From a virus, in IMG/VR virus record IMGVR_UViG_3300046048_000299, positions 1-34,480 of that record: a stretch of DNA of 34,480 nucleotides; one strand, written 5' to 3'. The position numbers were made by a program, and so were the translations under genes. Below, piece by piece: positions 12,967-20,905 of this stretch. The notes under the pieces are model-generated. The model was not told the DNA's origin and made no database searches. It saw nothing but the letters and a program-made list of their open reading frames with translations. Within the stretch, counting starts at the first letter, position 1. Every line of letters begins with the position of its first letter.

Positions 12967-15450
12967 TTAAGGGACCTCTGTTAATTCGAAAGAAACGTGA
13001 TATTTGTCATTAACCCAATGCCTTTGCTCAATGTCCCCCATGTTTTTAACTAAATAACTTTTCCAGGCAATCGCGGAGTCCGGGACAAAACAAATATTTT
13101 GTCCGCCGTCAATAAACCGGGACATTGCAATAATTTGGTCCCGCGTATCCTGTGAACATTTCCAATTAAGGGACCATTCGCGAACCGGCGGCCCGCTTCT
13201 TATCGGGAATATGCCGCCGCCTGAATTCCTGTTATAATCTACGTTTGGCCGTTGCGTTAGGTTAAACCCATTGTCGGGCGTCCGCGTTAATGTAATATCC
13301 ATCCCCGCGACCAATGAACCAATTTTGTAAAACCCCTCCGCGGTTGTTTGCGTTTCAATCAAAATCATTAAATAACGCCCATTGGCCCCGGTAAACGACT
13401 TGTAAGAATTGCCGCCGAAAATTGCGATTGCGTCCCCGTCGTGAAAGTCGTTTGTTATATCGCCCTCTAGGTACAATTTGCCGCCCAAATTGTATTTTAT
13501 TTTATAGGTATTGCCCGCCTCCGAACCGCCGCCGCCATTGTCTACGCCCCGCAAATAGGCCCCCGACAATTCAAAATCGGCAAAATCAGTTATTGCCGTC
13601 GGAACGTCAATATAACCCGAATCGGTTGTTTCGACGTCGCCGGTTGCAATGTCAAAACTAACTGTTTGATTAATGGTAGGGGTTCCGAAACTGTCGTCGG
13701 CCGCCTGTTTAATGGTTAATTGCCTTACGTTGCAACCGAACAAACCAACGGCGTTAATAAAATTTCCGTATGTTTCTCCCAGGTCAAAAAATATGGCGGC
13801 GTCGACGCTATCGCCGGTTGTCCTAAACTGTTTGGCGGGCGAATCGGACAAGATATTTTTAGGCGCAAACAAAAAGTCCGGGCCAAACGTCCAAATATCG
13901 CCGTCGCGACCGTTGCCCCCATACCATTGAACGTCGATATTATTTATTAGTCTTTGTTTTAATGCGTTCATCGGGACATAACAGTCGTTTGTTCCTTCGC
14001 TATAGGTTAACCAATGTCCCCTTTTATATAACTTCAATGTATTATTGCTTCGGTCAATTACGGTTAAAATCGCCGAATGACCGTCGGGAAACGAAAGGCC
14101 GCACGAATTATATGTCCCGCCACTTGGCCCCGAAATTACTTGGTCCGCCGACCACGTTTCGCCGCCGTCGTCCGACATTGAATAAAGGTACGTCGAATCG
14201 GTAACATTTACCGCAACGCAATATATGTCGCCGTTAAGGTCAACGATTGCCGACGGGTACGATACCGCGTCGGGGTTGTCTGCAATTACTGGCCCTTCGT
14301 CGTCAACCCAAACGCCGCTTGCTTCGTCAAAATATGTAAAATAAATTTCGTTGTAACTTGTCGGGACTGTCCTGTAAAAAAACATTAAACCATAAGGGCC
14401 GGACGAATAAATAAAATTACCCCCGTAAATTGTAGAAACCCCTATGCGGGTCGCCATTGTAACCGGACTTCCCCAGGTCAATCCGTTATCGTAAGAATGG
14501 ACCGCCATACAATATAAGAAAGTCCCGCCGTGATAGGCGCCCAACAAATACCCGTCGGGGTGTTCAAAAATTGAATGGCAAGACGTATTCCCGTAAAAAT
14601 CGACCCTTTGCCAAGTCGCGCCGTTATTGTCTGAATAATATATATATAAATACGCACTAACGAAAATTCGCCCGGACGTCGGGCTAATATATGCGGTATA
14701 AACAGATAAGTTATAAGTCCCAGGGATAACCGTAAAAGACGACCACGTCAACCCCCCGTCAATACTTGTTTTATAACCCGCATAATTCGCCGAATTTTGA
14801 TAAAACAAAAACCATGTCCCGTCGTTTGCGACAATAACCGGTAAACTATAATGTGCGTAGTCTTTGACGTCGTCCGCGACTTCTACTCCGCCGTACCATG
14901 TTGTTCCGTCCAATGTTTCCCGGCCTAAATACGTTGTCCCGCCATTATGGGACCATCTAAAAGAGGCGTTTTGCGGGTCGCCGCCGTTGGTCAATTCTAG
15001 TATTATGTCCCGGCTTATATAGGGAATTGTTATCGTATATGATACGCCTGAAACTATTTGCGCCGAAAACGCCGCGGTCGTTATTGTCCCGGTCGACCTA
15101 ACATAGTCGGAAATGTCTTTTGTTTCCCCGGACGCCGCCCCGGAATTAATAGTAACTTTTCCGCCTATCAAAAAGTCGTCGCCAATAAATTTTAATTCGG
15201 CCGACGTATCGACAACGGTTGTACCGCCAACGGCGCCATTAGTGGTTGTTGTCCCGCTAAATGTAAAATCGCCTATCCCCAAATTGCTTGAACAAACGGG
15301 GCGCAAATTTCCCAAATTACTATTAGACGGCGTCGGTTGCCTGACGAATGGGTTTGCCGGTATTGCGTTGTCGTCAACCTGGGCCACGTCTTGGTTAAAA
15401 AATGACATTTCGGGCGTCAAACTTTTTCCAACAATTAATTTCGTAGTCAT
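12967..15450 (-). CDS. Tail-tip protein with Asp-box (BNR, sialidase-like) beta-propeller (827 aa)
   Basis: Residues about 150-480 contain four clear Asp boxes of the form S-x-D-x-G-x-T-W: at about 229-236 (SIDGGLTW), 273-280 (SDNNGATW), 319-326 (SYDNGLTW) and 426-433 (SDDGGETW); a weaker one lies near 167. This spacing is that of a six-bladed sialidase-type propeller. I cannot locate the catalytic Arg triad or a FRIP motif, so activity is unproven, and Asp boxes also occur in non-enzymatic propellers. The C-terminal 160 residues (REWSLNWKCSQDTRDQI, ICFVPDSAIAWKSYLVKNM) resemble distal-tail/minor-tail domains. It is the first gene after the tape measure, the usual place of the distal tail protein, so the propeller appears built into a tail-tip protein. 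Confidence 0.7.
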   Translation of the reverse strand: MTTKLIVGKSLTPEMSFFNQDVAQVDDNAIPANPFVRQPTPSNSNLGNLRPVCSSNLGIGDFTFSGTTTTNGAVGGTTVVDTSAELKFIGDDFLIGGKVTINSGAASGETKDISDYVRSTGTITTAAFSAQIVSGVSYTITIPYISRDIILELTNGGDPQNASFRWSHNGGTTYLGRETLDGTTWYGGVEVADDVKDYAHYSLPVIVANDGTWFLFYQNSANYAGYKTSIDGGLTWSSFTVIPGTYNLSVYTAYISPTSGRIFVSAYLYIYYSDNNGATWQRVDFYGNTSCHSIFEHPDGYLLGAYHGGTFLYCMAVHSYDNGLTWGSPVTMATRIGVSTIYGGNFIYSSGPYGLMFFYRTVPTSYNEIYFTYFDEASGVWVDDEGPVIADNPDAVSYPSAIVDLNGDIYCVAVNVTDSTYLYSMSDDGGETWSADQVISGPSGGTYNSCGLSFPDGHSAILTVIDRSNNTLKLYKRGHWLTYSEGTNDCYVPMNALKQRLINNIDVQWYGGNGRDGDIWTFGPDFLFAPKNILSDSPAKQFRTTGDSVDAAIFFDLGETYGNFINAVGLFGCNVRQLTIKQAADDSFGTPTINQTVSFDIATGDVETTDSGYIDVPTAITDFADFELSGAYLRGVDNGGGGSEAGNTYKIKYNLGGKLYLEGDITNDFHDGDAIAIFGGNSYKSFTGANGRYLMILIETQTTAEGFYKIGSLVAGMDITLTRTPDNGFNLTQRPNVDYNRNSGGGIFPIRSGPPVREWSLNWKCSQDTRDQIIAMSRFIDGGQNICFVPDSAIAWKSYLVKNMGDIEQRHWVNDKYHVSFELTEVP

Positions 15451-15453
15451 AAC

Positions 15454-17955
15454 TTACCCCAAATTATAGGCGCCTCCGGTGTTTATGGCATTAATAACTT
15501 CCGTAATAAATTCTTCTTGCGTTACGGACCCGTAGACGTTGACGGTTATATTTTTTCCCAATTCCTTTTCGAATGCCTGTTCTATTAAAAGGTTCAATTT
15601 GTCTAAATAAGCGGGTATTTCTTCAACCGTTTGAATCGACCCTAACGCCTGTGGGCTAAATTCGAATTGGTCTATTCCTAATTCCTTTGCGACCCCCTCC
15701 CAATAATCGAAAATCGGGGTTAAAAGCGCGTTCATTGCATTGACAACTTCCGGGTTTGCTCCGCCCTGGCCCCAGGCGTAATTTTCGCCACTTGGCCCTT
15801 GCTGAAAATCCCAAAATGGTTCCCACCGGGCGTCGCTAAATATATCCGGCTCATTCCAATACATTAATTGAAAATCCCCGGCGTCGTTTAGCCCGAAACG
15901 GCCGCCATAAGAACCGAAATTTATACCGGGGTCCTCACCGAATACCTTCCATAAGGCATAAATCATACCGGCAATTGGTACGCCGACCGCGGCCGCCGCG
16001 CCGAAACCGGCTCCCGCCGCCGCCCCGCCGCCCATTGTGCTAACACCGCCACCGACAACCGTCCCCGTTGCCCCTGGGACCGGCAACGCAATCGTAGTAC
16101 CAACGGCCGCCGCCCCCGCGCCCGCCGCCGTTCCTGTTATCGCGGCCCCAATATCACTAAGAACCCCCGACGCGCCGGATAATAAACCGCCGGTCAATGT
16201 GTCCCCCATGTCGACCGCAAAATCCCCAATCAATGAACCAAGGGACGTAAAACCTTCGCCGAATGAATTAAAAATTTCGCTAAATATGTTTTTTGTCGCC
16301 CATTCGACCAACATTTGCGCCAAAATATCGCTAAAGGCCCATAACATAGAGTCTAGCAACGCCTCCCATGCGTCGCCAATGTCCTCAAAATCGCCTTTTA
16401 AAACCGCGAAAAAAGTATCCTGAATCGCATTTTTTGAATTGCGGGCGAATTCCGTTGAAATATAGGCCCCTTTTTCGGCCCAGGTTAATTGCCAATCCTG
16501 GACGTCGTCGAACCCTAATTTTAACCCGTCAAAAAATGTCCCGAACTCTAACGTTTGCGCCCGTAATTGTTCTTTTGTGTTATATGTTTGTTCGGCCAAT
16601 CCGTCGTTATATGCCTTGTTGACGTCCTTTGCGCCCTCTTTTGTATAAACGAAAAAGTCGTCGAATGCCCCCGATTGTTGATTTACCTGGGCTTGTTGGA
16701 ATTCGGTCATATTCTCAAAAGAGTTATAATATTCCGATTGCATTTCCCCCAGGCCCTTAATGGTAGTCGTAAACAGGTCGTCGAACGCGTCCTCGGCGAC
16801 GTTATATTGTTTTTCCTGGGCTTTTGTTGCCGCGATAATTTCTTCGGTTGCGCTGTTACTCGCGTCTATTGTTTTCCCAATTGACGCGGTATAGGTTTCG
16901 ACGGCCTTTGTCGCAAGGTCCTGGCGCTCCGTTATTTGCATTAGGTCGTCGGTTAAATCGGACGTCATAAGGTCGGCCGCGGCCCGGAATTCCCCGACTG
17001 AATCTTCTAAAATATCAAACGGGTTATTATCAATGGCCCCCAATTTTTTTAGTCCTTCGAACAAAAGGTCTAACGGTGCGAATAGGGTACGCAACCCGAT
17101 TAACAGGTTTTCGATACCATGCGCGATTAATGAAACCGCGGCGGCCCCCGTTACTTTTAATGCGGCCCAACCTTTTTCGAACCAACCCAGGGCGTTAATT
17201 GCCGACGTAATCGCGGCCGGTAAATTGTCTTTCGCCCACGTCGCAAGGCGCGTTAATTGCGGGGTAAACTCTACGACAATTGTTTGCGTCAACCCCATAA
17301 ATTGACCTTTTAGGCGGGTTAAAGAGTCATTAAACGCGGCAATATTATTCGCCCCTTGTTGGGATAACGTTAACCCTAACTCGTTCGCCTCTTGCCGCAT
17401 TGCTTGAATACCGGCGGCGCCGTCCTCCATCATTGCTAAAACGCCGGTCCCCCTCGCGCCGAATAGTTTTTCCGCCAAACGGACCCGGTCGGCGTCATTG
17501 GCAACGCCCCGCAACGCCTCGGCCAAAACTTCGAACATTTGTTCCGGGCGTAAATTTTTCAATCTTTGCGCGTCGACGCCCAATTCGGCCAAAATGTCGG
17601 CGCTTGCTTTCATTCCGCTTGCACCTTCGGATGTAACGCGTATCATTTGTTGCAATGCTTTTGAAAGGGTCGTGAACTGGACCCCCGAAAGGTCGGCGGC
17701 GTGTTTTAACTGGCTCAACGCCTCCGTTGATATGCCAAGGCGGGACGACAATTTATGTATTTCGTCGCCTGTTTTGAGAACGTCGCGGGCCATAATGCCA
17801 AATGCGGCGGTTCCGGCCGCGGCCATTGCCGCAAGGCCGGTCCCGACAATTTGGGCGCCTTTCCTTAACCCATTTAACCCGCTTTCAACCTTTGAAAATG
17901 CGGCCGCGGTTTTGTCCTGGGCTTTTATGTCGAACTTAACGTCGGAAAATGCCAT
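15454..17955 (-). CDS. Tail tape measure protein (833 aa)
   Basis: The N-terminus (MAFSDVKFDIKAQDKTAAAFSKVESGLNGL) and the KLSSRLGISTEALSQLKHAADL segment are typical of tape measure proteins of the lambda gpH/P2 gpT type. Hydrophobic, Ala/Gly-rich segments lie at about 37-55 and about 585-650, as needed for DNA passage and membrane insertion. The rest is helical. By the usual rule of about 0.15 nm per residue it would measure a tail near 125 nm; this is an estimate from the family. The gene starts inside the end of the -1 frame of the chaperone gene, the standard order G, GT, tape measure. Confidence 0.92.
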   Translation of the reverse strand: MAFSDVKFDIKAQDKTAAAFSKVESGLNGLRKGAQIVGTGLAAMAAAGTAAFGIMARDVLKTGDEIHKLSSRLGISTEALSQLKHAADLSGVQFTTLSKALQQMIRVTSEGASGMKASADILAELGVDAQRLKNLRPEQMFEVLAEALRGVANDADRVRLAEKLFGARGTGVLAMMEDGAAGIQAMRQEANELGLTLSQQGANNIAAFNDSLTRLKGQFMGLTQTIVVEFTPQLTRLATWAKDNLPAAITSAINALGWFEKGWAALKVTGAAAVSLIAHGIENLLIGLRTLFAPLDLLFEGLKKLGAIDNNPFDILEDSVGEFRAAADLMTSDLTDDLMQITERQDLATKAVETYTASIGKTIDASNSATEEIIAATKAQEKQYNVAEDAFDDLFTTTIKGLGEMQSEYYNSFENMTEFQQAQVNQQSGAFDDFFVYTKEGAKDVNKAYNDGLAEQTYNTKEQLRAQTLEFGTFFDGLKLGFDDVQDWQLTWAEKGAYISTEFARNSKNAIQDTFFAVLKGDFEDIGDAWEALLDSMLWAFSDILAQMLVEWATKNIFSEIFNSFGEGFTSLGSLIGDFAVDMGDTLTGGLLSGASGVLSDIGAAITGTAAGAGAAAVGTTIALPVPGATGTVVGGGVSTMGGGAAAGAGFGAAAAVGVPIAGMIYALWKVFGEDPGINFGSYGGRFGLNDAGDFQLMYWNEPDIFSDARWEPFWDFQQGPSGENYAWGQGGANPEVVNAMNALLTPIFDYWEGVAKELGIDQFEFSPQALGSIQTVEEIPAYLDKLNLLIEQAFEKELGKNITVNVYGSVTQEEFITEVINAINTGGAYNLG

Positions 17956-18465
17956 TTTTGGCCGCCTCTATTTTCTTTTTTTGCGCGGTTGCTATTTTGT
18001 TAAAATAAATTTTCCATATTAACATTTCGCCGTCGCCCATAACCTGGGACAATTCTTGAATTGACCGGCCCCATTTGTCGCAAAGCAAAAGAAAAAAACG
18101 GACGTCGGGGTCGTCCGCAATTACTCCCCCAGGTCGTCGCTAATCGCCTCGACTTTTTTCAGGCTATGATTAATTATATCCCCCGCAACCCGCAAGACGA
18201 CTTCGGCGTCTAGTTTTAATTTTATGGTTTTCAGGTCCGCCAACGAAAACAAACGGTTGCCGTCTTTGTCCCTTGCCGCATGAACCAACGTCCGCGCCGC
18301 GCCGTCGAAATTGTCCGTTGCGTTCTTAGTAATTAATCCGCGGTCCTGTAAATTAAGTTTTTTAAAATAAATCGGCGCCCCCCATTCCGGGACGTCCAAT
18401 TCGACTAAGTCGCCGATACTTGTTGCGGCTATAATCTTTTCTAAAAACTCGTTCCTTTCCGCCAT
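17936..18465 (-). CDS. Tail assembly chaperone GT fusion made by predicted -1 frameshift (about 176 aa)
   Basis: The chaperone reading frame ends at 18121. A -1 shift at the preceding run of five G residues gives GGA-GTA-ATT and continues for about 63 codons to a TAA at 17936. The extension begins VIADDPDVRFFLLLCDKWGR and contains SIQELSQVMGDGEMLIWKIYF, the pattern of T-domains of tail chaperones (small hydrophobic helix, W-x-x-Y/F). This frame has no start codon with a ribosome site, so a frameshift is the best explanation. The T part should bind the tape measure, whose gene overlaps its end. Lambda G/GT uses the same logic. Confidence 0.7.
18121..18132 (-). other. Predicted -1 ribosomal frameshift site
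   Basis: On the minus strand the last codons are CTG GGG GAG TAA. The run of five G residues (18130-18126) lets the GGG-decoding tRNA slip back one base with perfect re-pairing. The stop codon immediately after would favour a pause. The usual lambda heptamer (GGGAAAG) is absent, so this is a single-tRNA slip in my reading. Confidence 0.5.
18121..18465 (-). CDS. Tail assembly chaperone, gpG-like (114 aa)
   Basis: Start MAERNEFLEKIIAATSIGD with an AAGAGGGG Shine-Dalgarno. It lies between the tail tube gene and the tape measure, the fixed place of tail assembly chaperones. The central DVPEWGAPIYFKKLNLQDRG and the C-terminal helix TIKLKLDAEVVLRVAGDII match the usual pattern of the G domain in this family, where a DVPEWG element is common. 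The frame ends DDLGE just after a G-run at which a -1 shift is predicted. Confidence 0.85.
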   Translation of the reverse strand: MAERNEFLEKIIAATSIGDLVELDVPEWGAPIYFKKLNLQDRGLITKNATDNFDGAARTLVHAARDKDGNRLFSLADLKTIKLKLDAEVVLRVAGDIINHSLKKVEAISDDLGE

Positions 18466-18485
18466 GCGTTACCCCTCTTGTTAGT

Positions 18486-18574
18486 TGTTAGGTAATTTTA
18501 CTCCATTTTAAGAAACAAAATGCAATAAAATCAACTATTTATTGTTTGCCGGCCTCAGCTCGGAAAATGTTAGG
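18486..18574 (-). repeat. 89-bp intergenic element, copy 2
   Basis: Minus-strand partner of the element at 3395-3483, with the same length and no gaps, bounded by CCTAACA at both ends (18574-18568 and 18492-18486). The blocks CTGAGGCCGGCAAACAA and AATGGAGTA are shared; the middle is AT-rich and diverged. It fills the gap between the tail tube gene and the chaperone gene and ends just before the chaperone ribosome site. A promoter, protein-binding or recombination site are all possible. Confidence 0.7.
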
Positions 18575-18580
18575 AAAAAA

Positions 18581-18970
18581 TTAAACGGTTGCCCCGGTTA
18601 ATGGTCCCACAAAGTCGAAATTTCTTGTTACCATTCCCGTTTTTCCGCCGCCCATGCTAACCCGCGAAACGACAACGGTACCGGTATAATATTTGTCGCC
18701 GGTTGTAGCCCCTTCGGGGTAAAGGTTTAGCGTAACCTCGGAACCGACAATTAACGCCTCTTGGCCGTTAGTATCGGTTTCGTCAAAAAGGCAACTAACT
18801 GAACCGTCCCCGCGTTTAATCCCGCTTGCTTTTGGGACGACCGCGGTATCGCCCATACTGCTAACTTCTTGCACGTCAATATCGGCCTCGTTGTATGCCC
18901 AATCCTGGACCTCCGCGACGCTGTTTGACGCAACTTTTACAGTCCCTTCGTTTCCGTGGTGATAAGCCAT
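18581..18970 (-). CDS. Major tail tube protein (129 aa)
   Basis: Starts MAYHHGNEGTVKVASNSVAE with an AAGGGGG Shine-Dalgarno. The chain matches the compact tail tube family: EVQDWAYNEADIDVQE, the DGSVSCLFDETDTNGQ loop, and the strand pair VTLNLYPEGATTGDKYYTG before the closing MVTRNFDFVGPLTG. In this family the protein forms the hexameric tube rings. Its place, after the tail terminator gene and before the chaperones, supports the call. It is followed by an unusually long gap for this genome that holds the 89-bp element. Confidence 0.85.
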   Translation of the reverse strand: MAYHHGNEGTVKVASNSVAEVQDWAYNEADIDVQEVSSMGDTAVVPKASGIKRGDGSVSCLFDETDTNGQEALIVGSEVTLNLYPEGATTGDKYYTGTVVVSRVSMGGGKTGMVTRNFDFVGPLTGATV

Positions 18971-18992
18971 TTTATGACCCCCTTATATTGTT

Positions 18993-19439
18993 TTATCTTG
19001 TTGTTGTTGGGTTATTGCGCGGGGTAGCATACTCTATACGAAACGTTAACCGGGCAATTCCGACCGGCTTTTCGCCGATAACGTCAAAATCAATCTCGGT
19101 CGACGCTAAATATAAATCTTTGCTCAATCCGTTTAATAACGGGTCCGCGCAAATTGCCGCCTCTACTTCTTTACAAATTAGGTCAAGGGTATTGTCCAGG
19201 CCGCTAATTGCGGACGCCTGGGCCTCAATTACTAGGTCCAAATAACGCGTTAACGTCCCCGCGGGGCCTATACTTTCAACGCCTGACGATTCCAAAACGG
19301 TATAAATTAACAACCCCGGCAAATTGTCAACGCCCTGGGGATATTTCCGGGACTGAAAAACGTTAGTCCCGGTTGTTGTTAATCCGGTCAAAGTCGTTGT
19401 TACCTTGTCCCTTATTTGTTTTCGTAAATGGTCGGCCAT
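18993..19439 (-). CDS. Tail terminator, lambda gpU-like (148 aa)
   Basis: Start in a TAATG overlap with the upstream head-tail joining gene. MADHLRKQIRDKVTTTLTGL, the FQSRKYPQGVDNLPGLLIYT segment (R-x-Y-P then LPxLLIYT) and the later RYLDLVIEAQA with IADPLL-like residues match phage tail terminator proteins, which cap the tail tube and join it to the head. Order (joining protein, terminator, tube) agrees with lambda FII-U-V, with no Z-like gene in between. Confidence 0.75.
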   Translation of the reverse strand: MADHLRKQIRDKVTTTLTGLTTTGTNVFQSRKYPQGVDNLPGLLIYTVLESSGVESIGPAGTLTRYLDLVIEAQASAISGLDNTLDLICKEVEAAICADPLLNGLSKDLYLASTEIDFDVIGEKPVGIARLTFRIEYATPRNNPTTTR

Positions 19440-19750
19440 TAATCTTGATTTTCTAACATAAGGCGAACCAACCCGGTCCCGTCGGGTTGTGGCGGCCCCA
19501 CGATTTTATAATTTGTTGAATTAATAACAACCGGTTCCCCTTCGGCGGCGTCGGCAACGTCAACCCCCTTACATAAACAGGTCGCTTGCTGAATGCCAAC
19601 CGGGACCATCCCGTCGGTTATAGCCTCGACATATTCTTGGTCGAAAATAACCTTTATTATTTTTTGTTCCTTTCCGGTCGGGGTATATTTTGCCTCAACC
19701 GCGAAACCGTCCAGGTCAAAAAACGGGGAAAAATCTTCGGTAAATGCCAT
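19439..19750 (-). CDS. Head-tail joining protein, lambda gpFII-like (103 aa)
   Basis: The protein starts MAFTEDFSPFFDLDGFAVEA. The KIIKVIFDQEYVEA strand, GIQQATCLCKGVDVADA, and the ending YKIVGPPQPDGTGLVRLML follow the gpFII/Gifsy head-tail attachment pattern (strand, I-x-x-x-F-D, and a DG-x-G-x-x-x-L-x-L hairpin at the end). It lies between small head genes and the tail terminator. Ribosome site is weak, so coupling to the upstream gene is likely. Confidence 0.7.
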   Translation of the reverse strand: MAFTEDFSPFFDLDGFAVEAKYTPTGKEQKIIKVIFDQEYVEAITDGMVPVGIQQATCLCKGVDVADAAEGEPVVINSTNYKIVGPPQPDGTGLVRLMLENQD

Positions 19751-19758
19751 TTAATCAA

Positions 19759-19962
19759 CTAAGGCGTTTCTATTGTTTTTTCTTCGGCCGGTTCGGTTTT
19801 CTTTTTCTTCAAACCTGCCGCCGTTTCCACTAAAACGCCTTGCCTCAAATAATGGGCGATTGCCGACGGTTCCATTTCTTTCCCCGCCTTTATAATATCG
19901 CCTTTTTTATATTTAATGCCGCAATACAGAACCGGCCTATCAAAAGTATATTGTTTCGTCAT
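19759..19962 (-). CDS. Small head protein (67 aa)
   Basis: Starts MTKQYTFDRPVLYCGIKY with an AAGGGGG Shine-Dalgarno. The pattern F-x-R-P-V-x-Y-x-G-x-x-Y-x-x-G-D and the later PSAIAHYLRQGVLV recur in small phage proteins coded between the capsid and the head-tail joining genes. The last 17 residues are Lys/Glu-rich and probably disordered. Function not assigned; a head-completion or connector-associated role is inferred from place. Confidence 0.6.
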   Translation of the reverse strand: MTKQYTFDRPVLYCGIKYKKGDIIKAGKEMEPSAIAHYLRQGVLVETAAGLKKKKTEPAEEKTIETP

Positions 19963-19977
19963 TGTTCCCCCTTTCCC

Positions 19978-20319
19978 TTATTCTAAAGGAAAACCGGCGG
20001 CCGCGTATGCGGCTTTTTTGCCTTTAACCTTGGCGCCGTCCGCTAATAGGTAATAACCGCCTCCGATATGTTCAGGCTTAACCGGTGTTTGTTCCCCATG
20101 CGGGTTAACCGGTCCCCTCTTTACGGGGTCCCTATTTTCGACTTTAGGGTCGCGGTTTTCTATGGTGCCGTCTTCGAAATAAACCGCCTTTCCGTAACTG
20201 ATAAGGGCGACCGCGTCCCTCATCGAAATGTCGGTCCCAATTTCGTAAACGTTGCCCTGTTCAAAATGTTTACCGGCCGCCGCGGTTGAACGCAAAATCC
20301 TAATACATTGACTTGACAT
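19978..20319 (-). CDS. Hypothetical head-region protein (113 aa)
   Basis: The start at 20319 (MSSQCIRILRSTAAAGKHF) is chosen because AAAGAGGGG lies just upstream; an ATG at 20382 would add 21 residues with no ribosome site. The first 55 residues look like a small sheet domain (GNVYEIGTDISMRDAVALIS, YGKAVYFED). A repeated polar linker (ENRDPKVENRDP, PVNPHGEQTPVKPEH) follows, then a short C-terminal piece. The linker holds an imperfect ENRDP duplication. Similar small proteins lie between capsid and joining genes in many siphoviruses; role unknown. Confidence 0.6.
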   Translation of the reverse strand: MSSQCIRILRSTAAAGKHFEQGNVYEIGTDISMRDAVALISYGKAVYFEDGTIENRDPKVENRDPVKRGPVNPHGEQTPVKPEHIGGGYYLLADGAKVKGKKAAYAAAGFPLE

Positions 20320-20384
20320 TGTTTTCCCCTCTTTTGCTTTGCCGGGGACCAATCCCCCGACGTTTTTAGTCGTCCGCGGCATGA

Positions 20385-20825
20385 CTAAAATACGTCAACC
20401 GGCAATTGTTCGGCGCCTACCGCGAAACCTATTATCGCAATTGGGGTCCCGTTGCTGTGGGTCCCGGTAACATTAACAACCGGGCGAACGTATCGGCTTG
20501 AACCCCTATAGGTAACACTTAAAACGGTGTCGTCTTCGGCGGGGTCGTCGATTAACCCCCAACAACCGTCGTTAGTCCCGGCGACCGCGTTTGACAAGTC
20601 CGCGTCGGCGCAATCGGCAAATGTTGAATTGTCGTCGCTATCCTCTAATTCCAATTCGATTTTAACGGAACCCGAAAGGGTATCGCCTGACGCCCCGACC
20701 ATTGCGAAAAATGTCGCCTCGCGGTATCCCTTCAGGTCAACCGCGGTCCCGTCTTGGTCGGTTGTTACGACCTGGGGCGTTAGACATTTTGTGTCTTTTA
20801 TTATGTTTTCTAAATCGTGCAACAT
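20385..20825 (-). CDS. Head-associated protein, possible decoration protein (146 aa)
   Basis: Starts MLHDLENIIKDTKCLTPQVV behind AAGGGGG. The chain is strand-rich with many Asp/Ser/Gly turns: VDLKGYREATFFAMVG, VKIELELEDSDDNSTFAD, VLSVTYRGSSRYVRPVVNV, IAIIGFAVGAEQ. The R-x-x-R-P-x-x-x-V and the ending A-x-x-G-A are typical of a protein family coded right after the capsid gene in many siphoviruses. Decoration or head stabilisation is the likely role. A strong terminator separates it from the capsid gene. Confidence 0.6.
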   Translation of the reverse strand: MLHDLENIIKDTKCLTPQVVTTDQDGTAVDLKGYREATFFAMVGASGDTLSGSVKIELELEDSDDNSTFADCADADLSNAVAGTNDGCWGLIDDPAEDDTVLSVTYRGSSRYVRPVVNVTGTHSNGTPIAIIGFAVGAEQLPVDVF

Positions 20826-20846
20826 GGTTTTAACCCCCTTATTTTT

Positions 20847-20880
20847 AAAAAAAGGGCGGGCGCCCTGCCCGCCCTTTTAC
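20847..20880 (-). terminator. Rho-independent terminator after the capsid gene
   Basis: A perfect 8-bp GC stem, GGGCGGGC (20854-20861) with GCCCGCCC (20867-20874), around a 5-base loop. On the minus strand it is followed by seven T residues. It lies between the 146-residue gene and the protease-capsid gene: the transcript reads through 20825-20385 before reaching capsid in genome coordinates the other way, so on the minus strand this hairpin is downstream of the capsid stop (20906) and upstream of the next gene. It should limit expression of all later head and tail genes relative to capsid. Confidence 0.85.
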
Positions 20881-20905
20881 GGTTTTTATTTACCCGCGCT
20901 AATTA

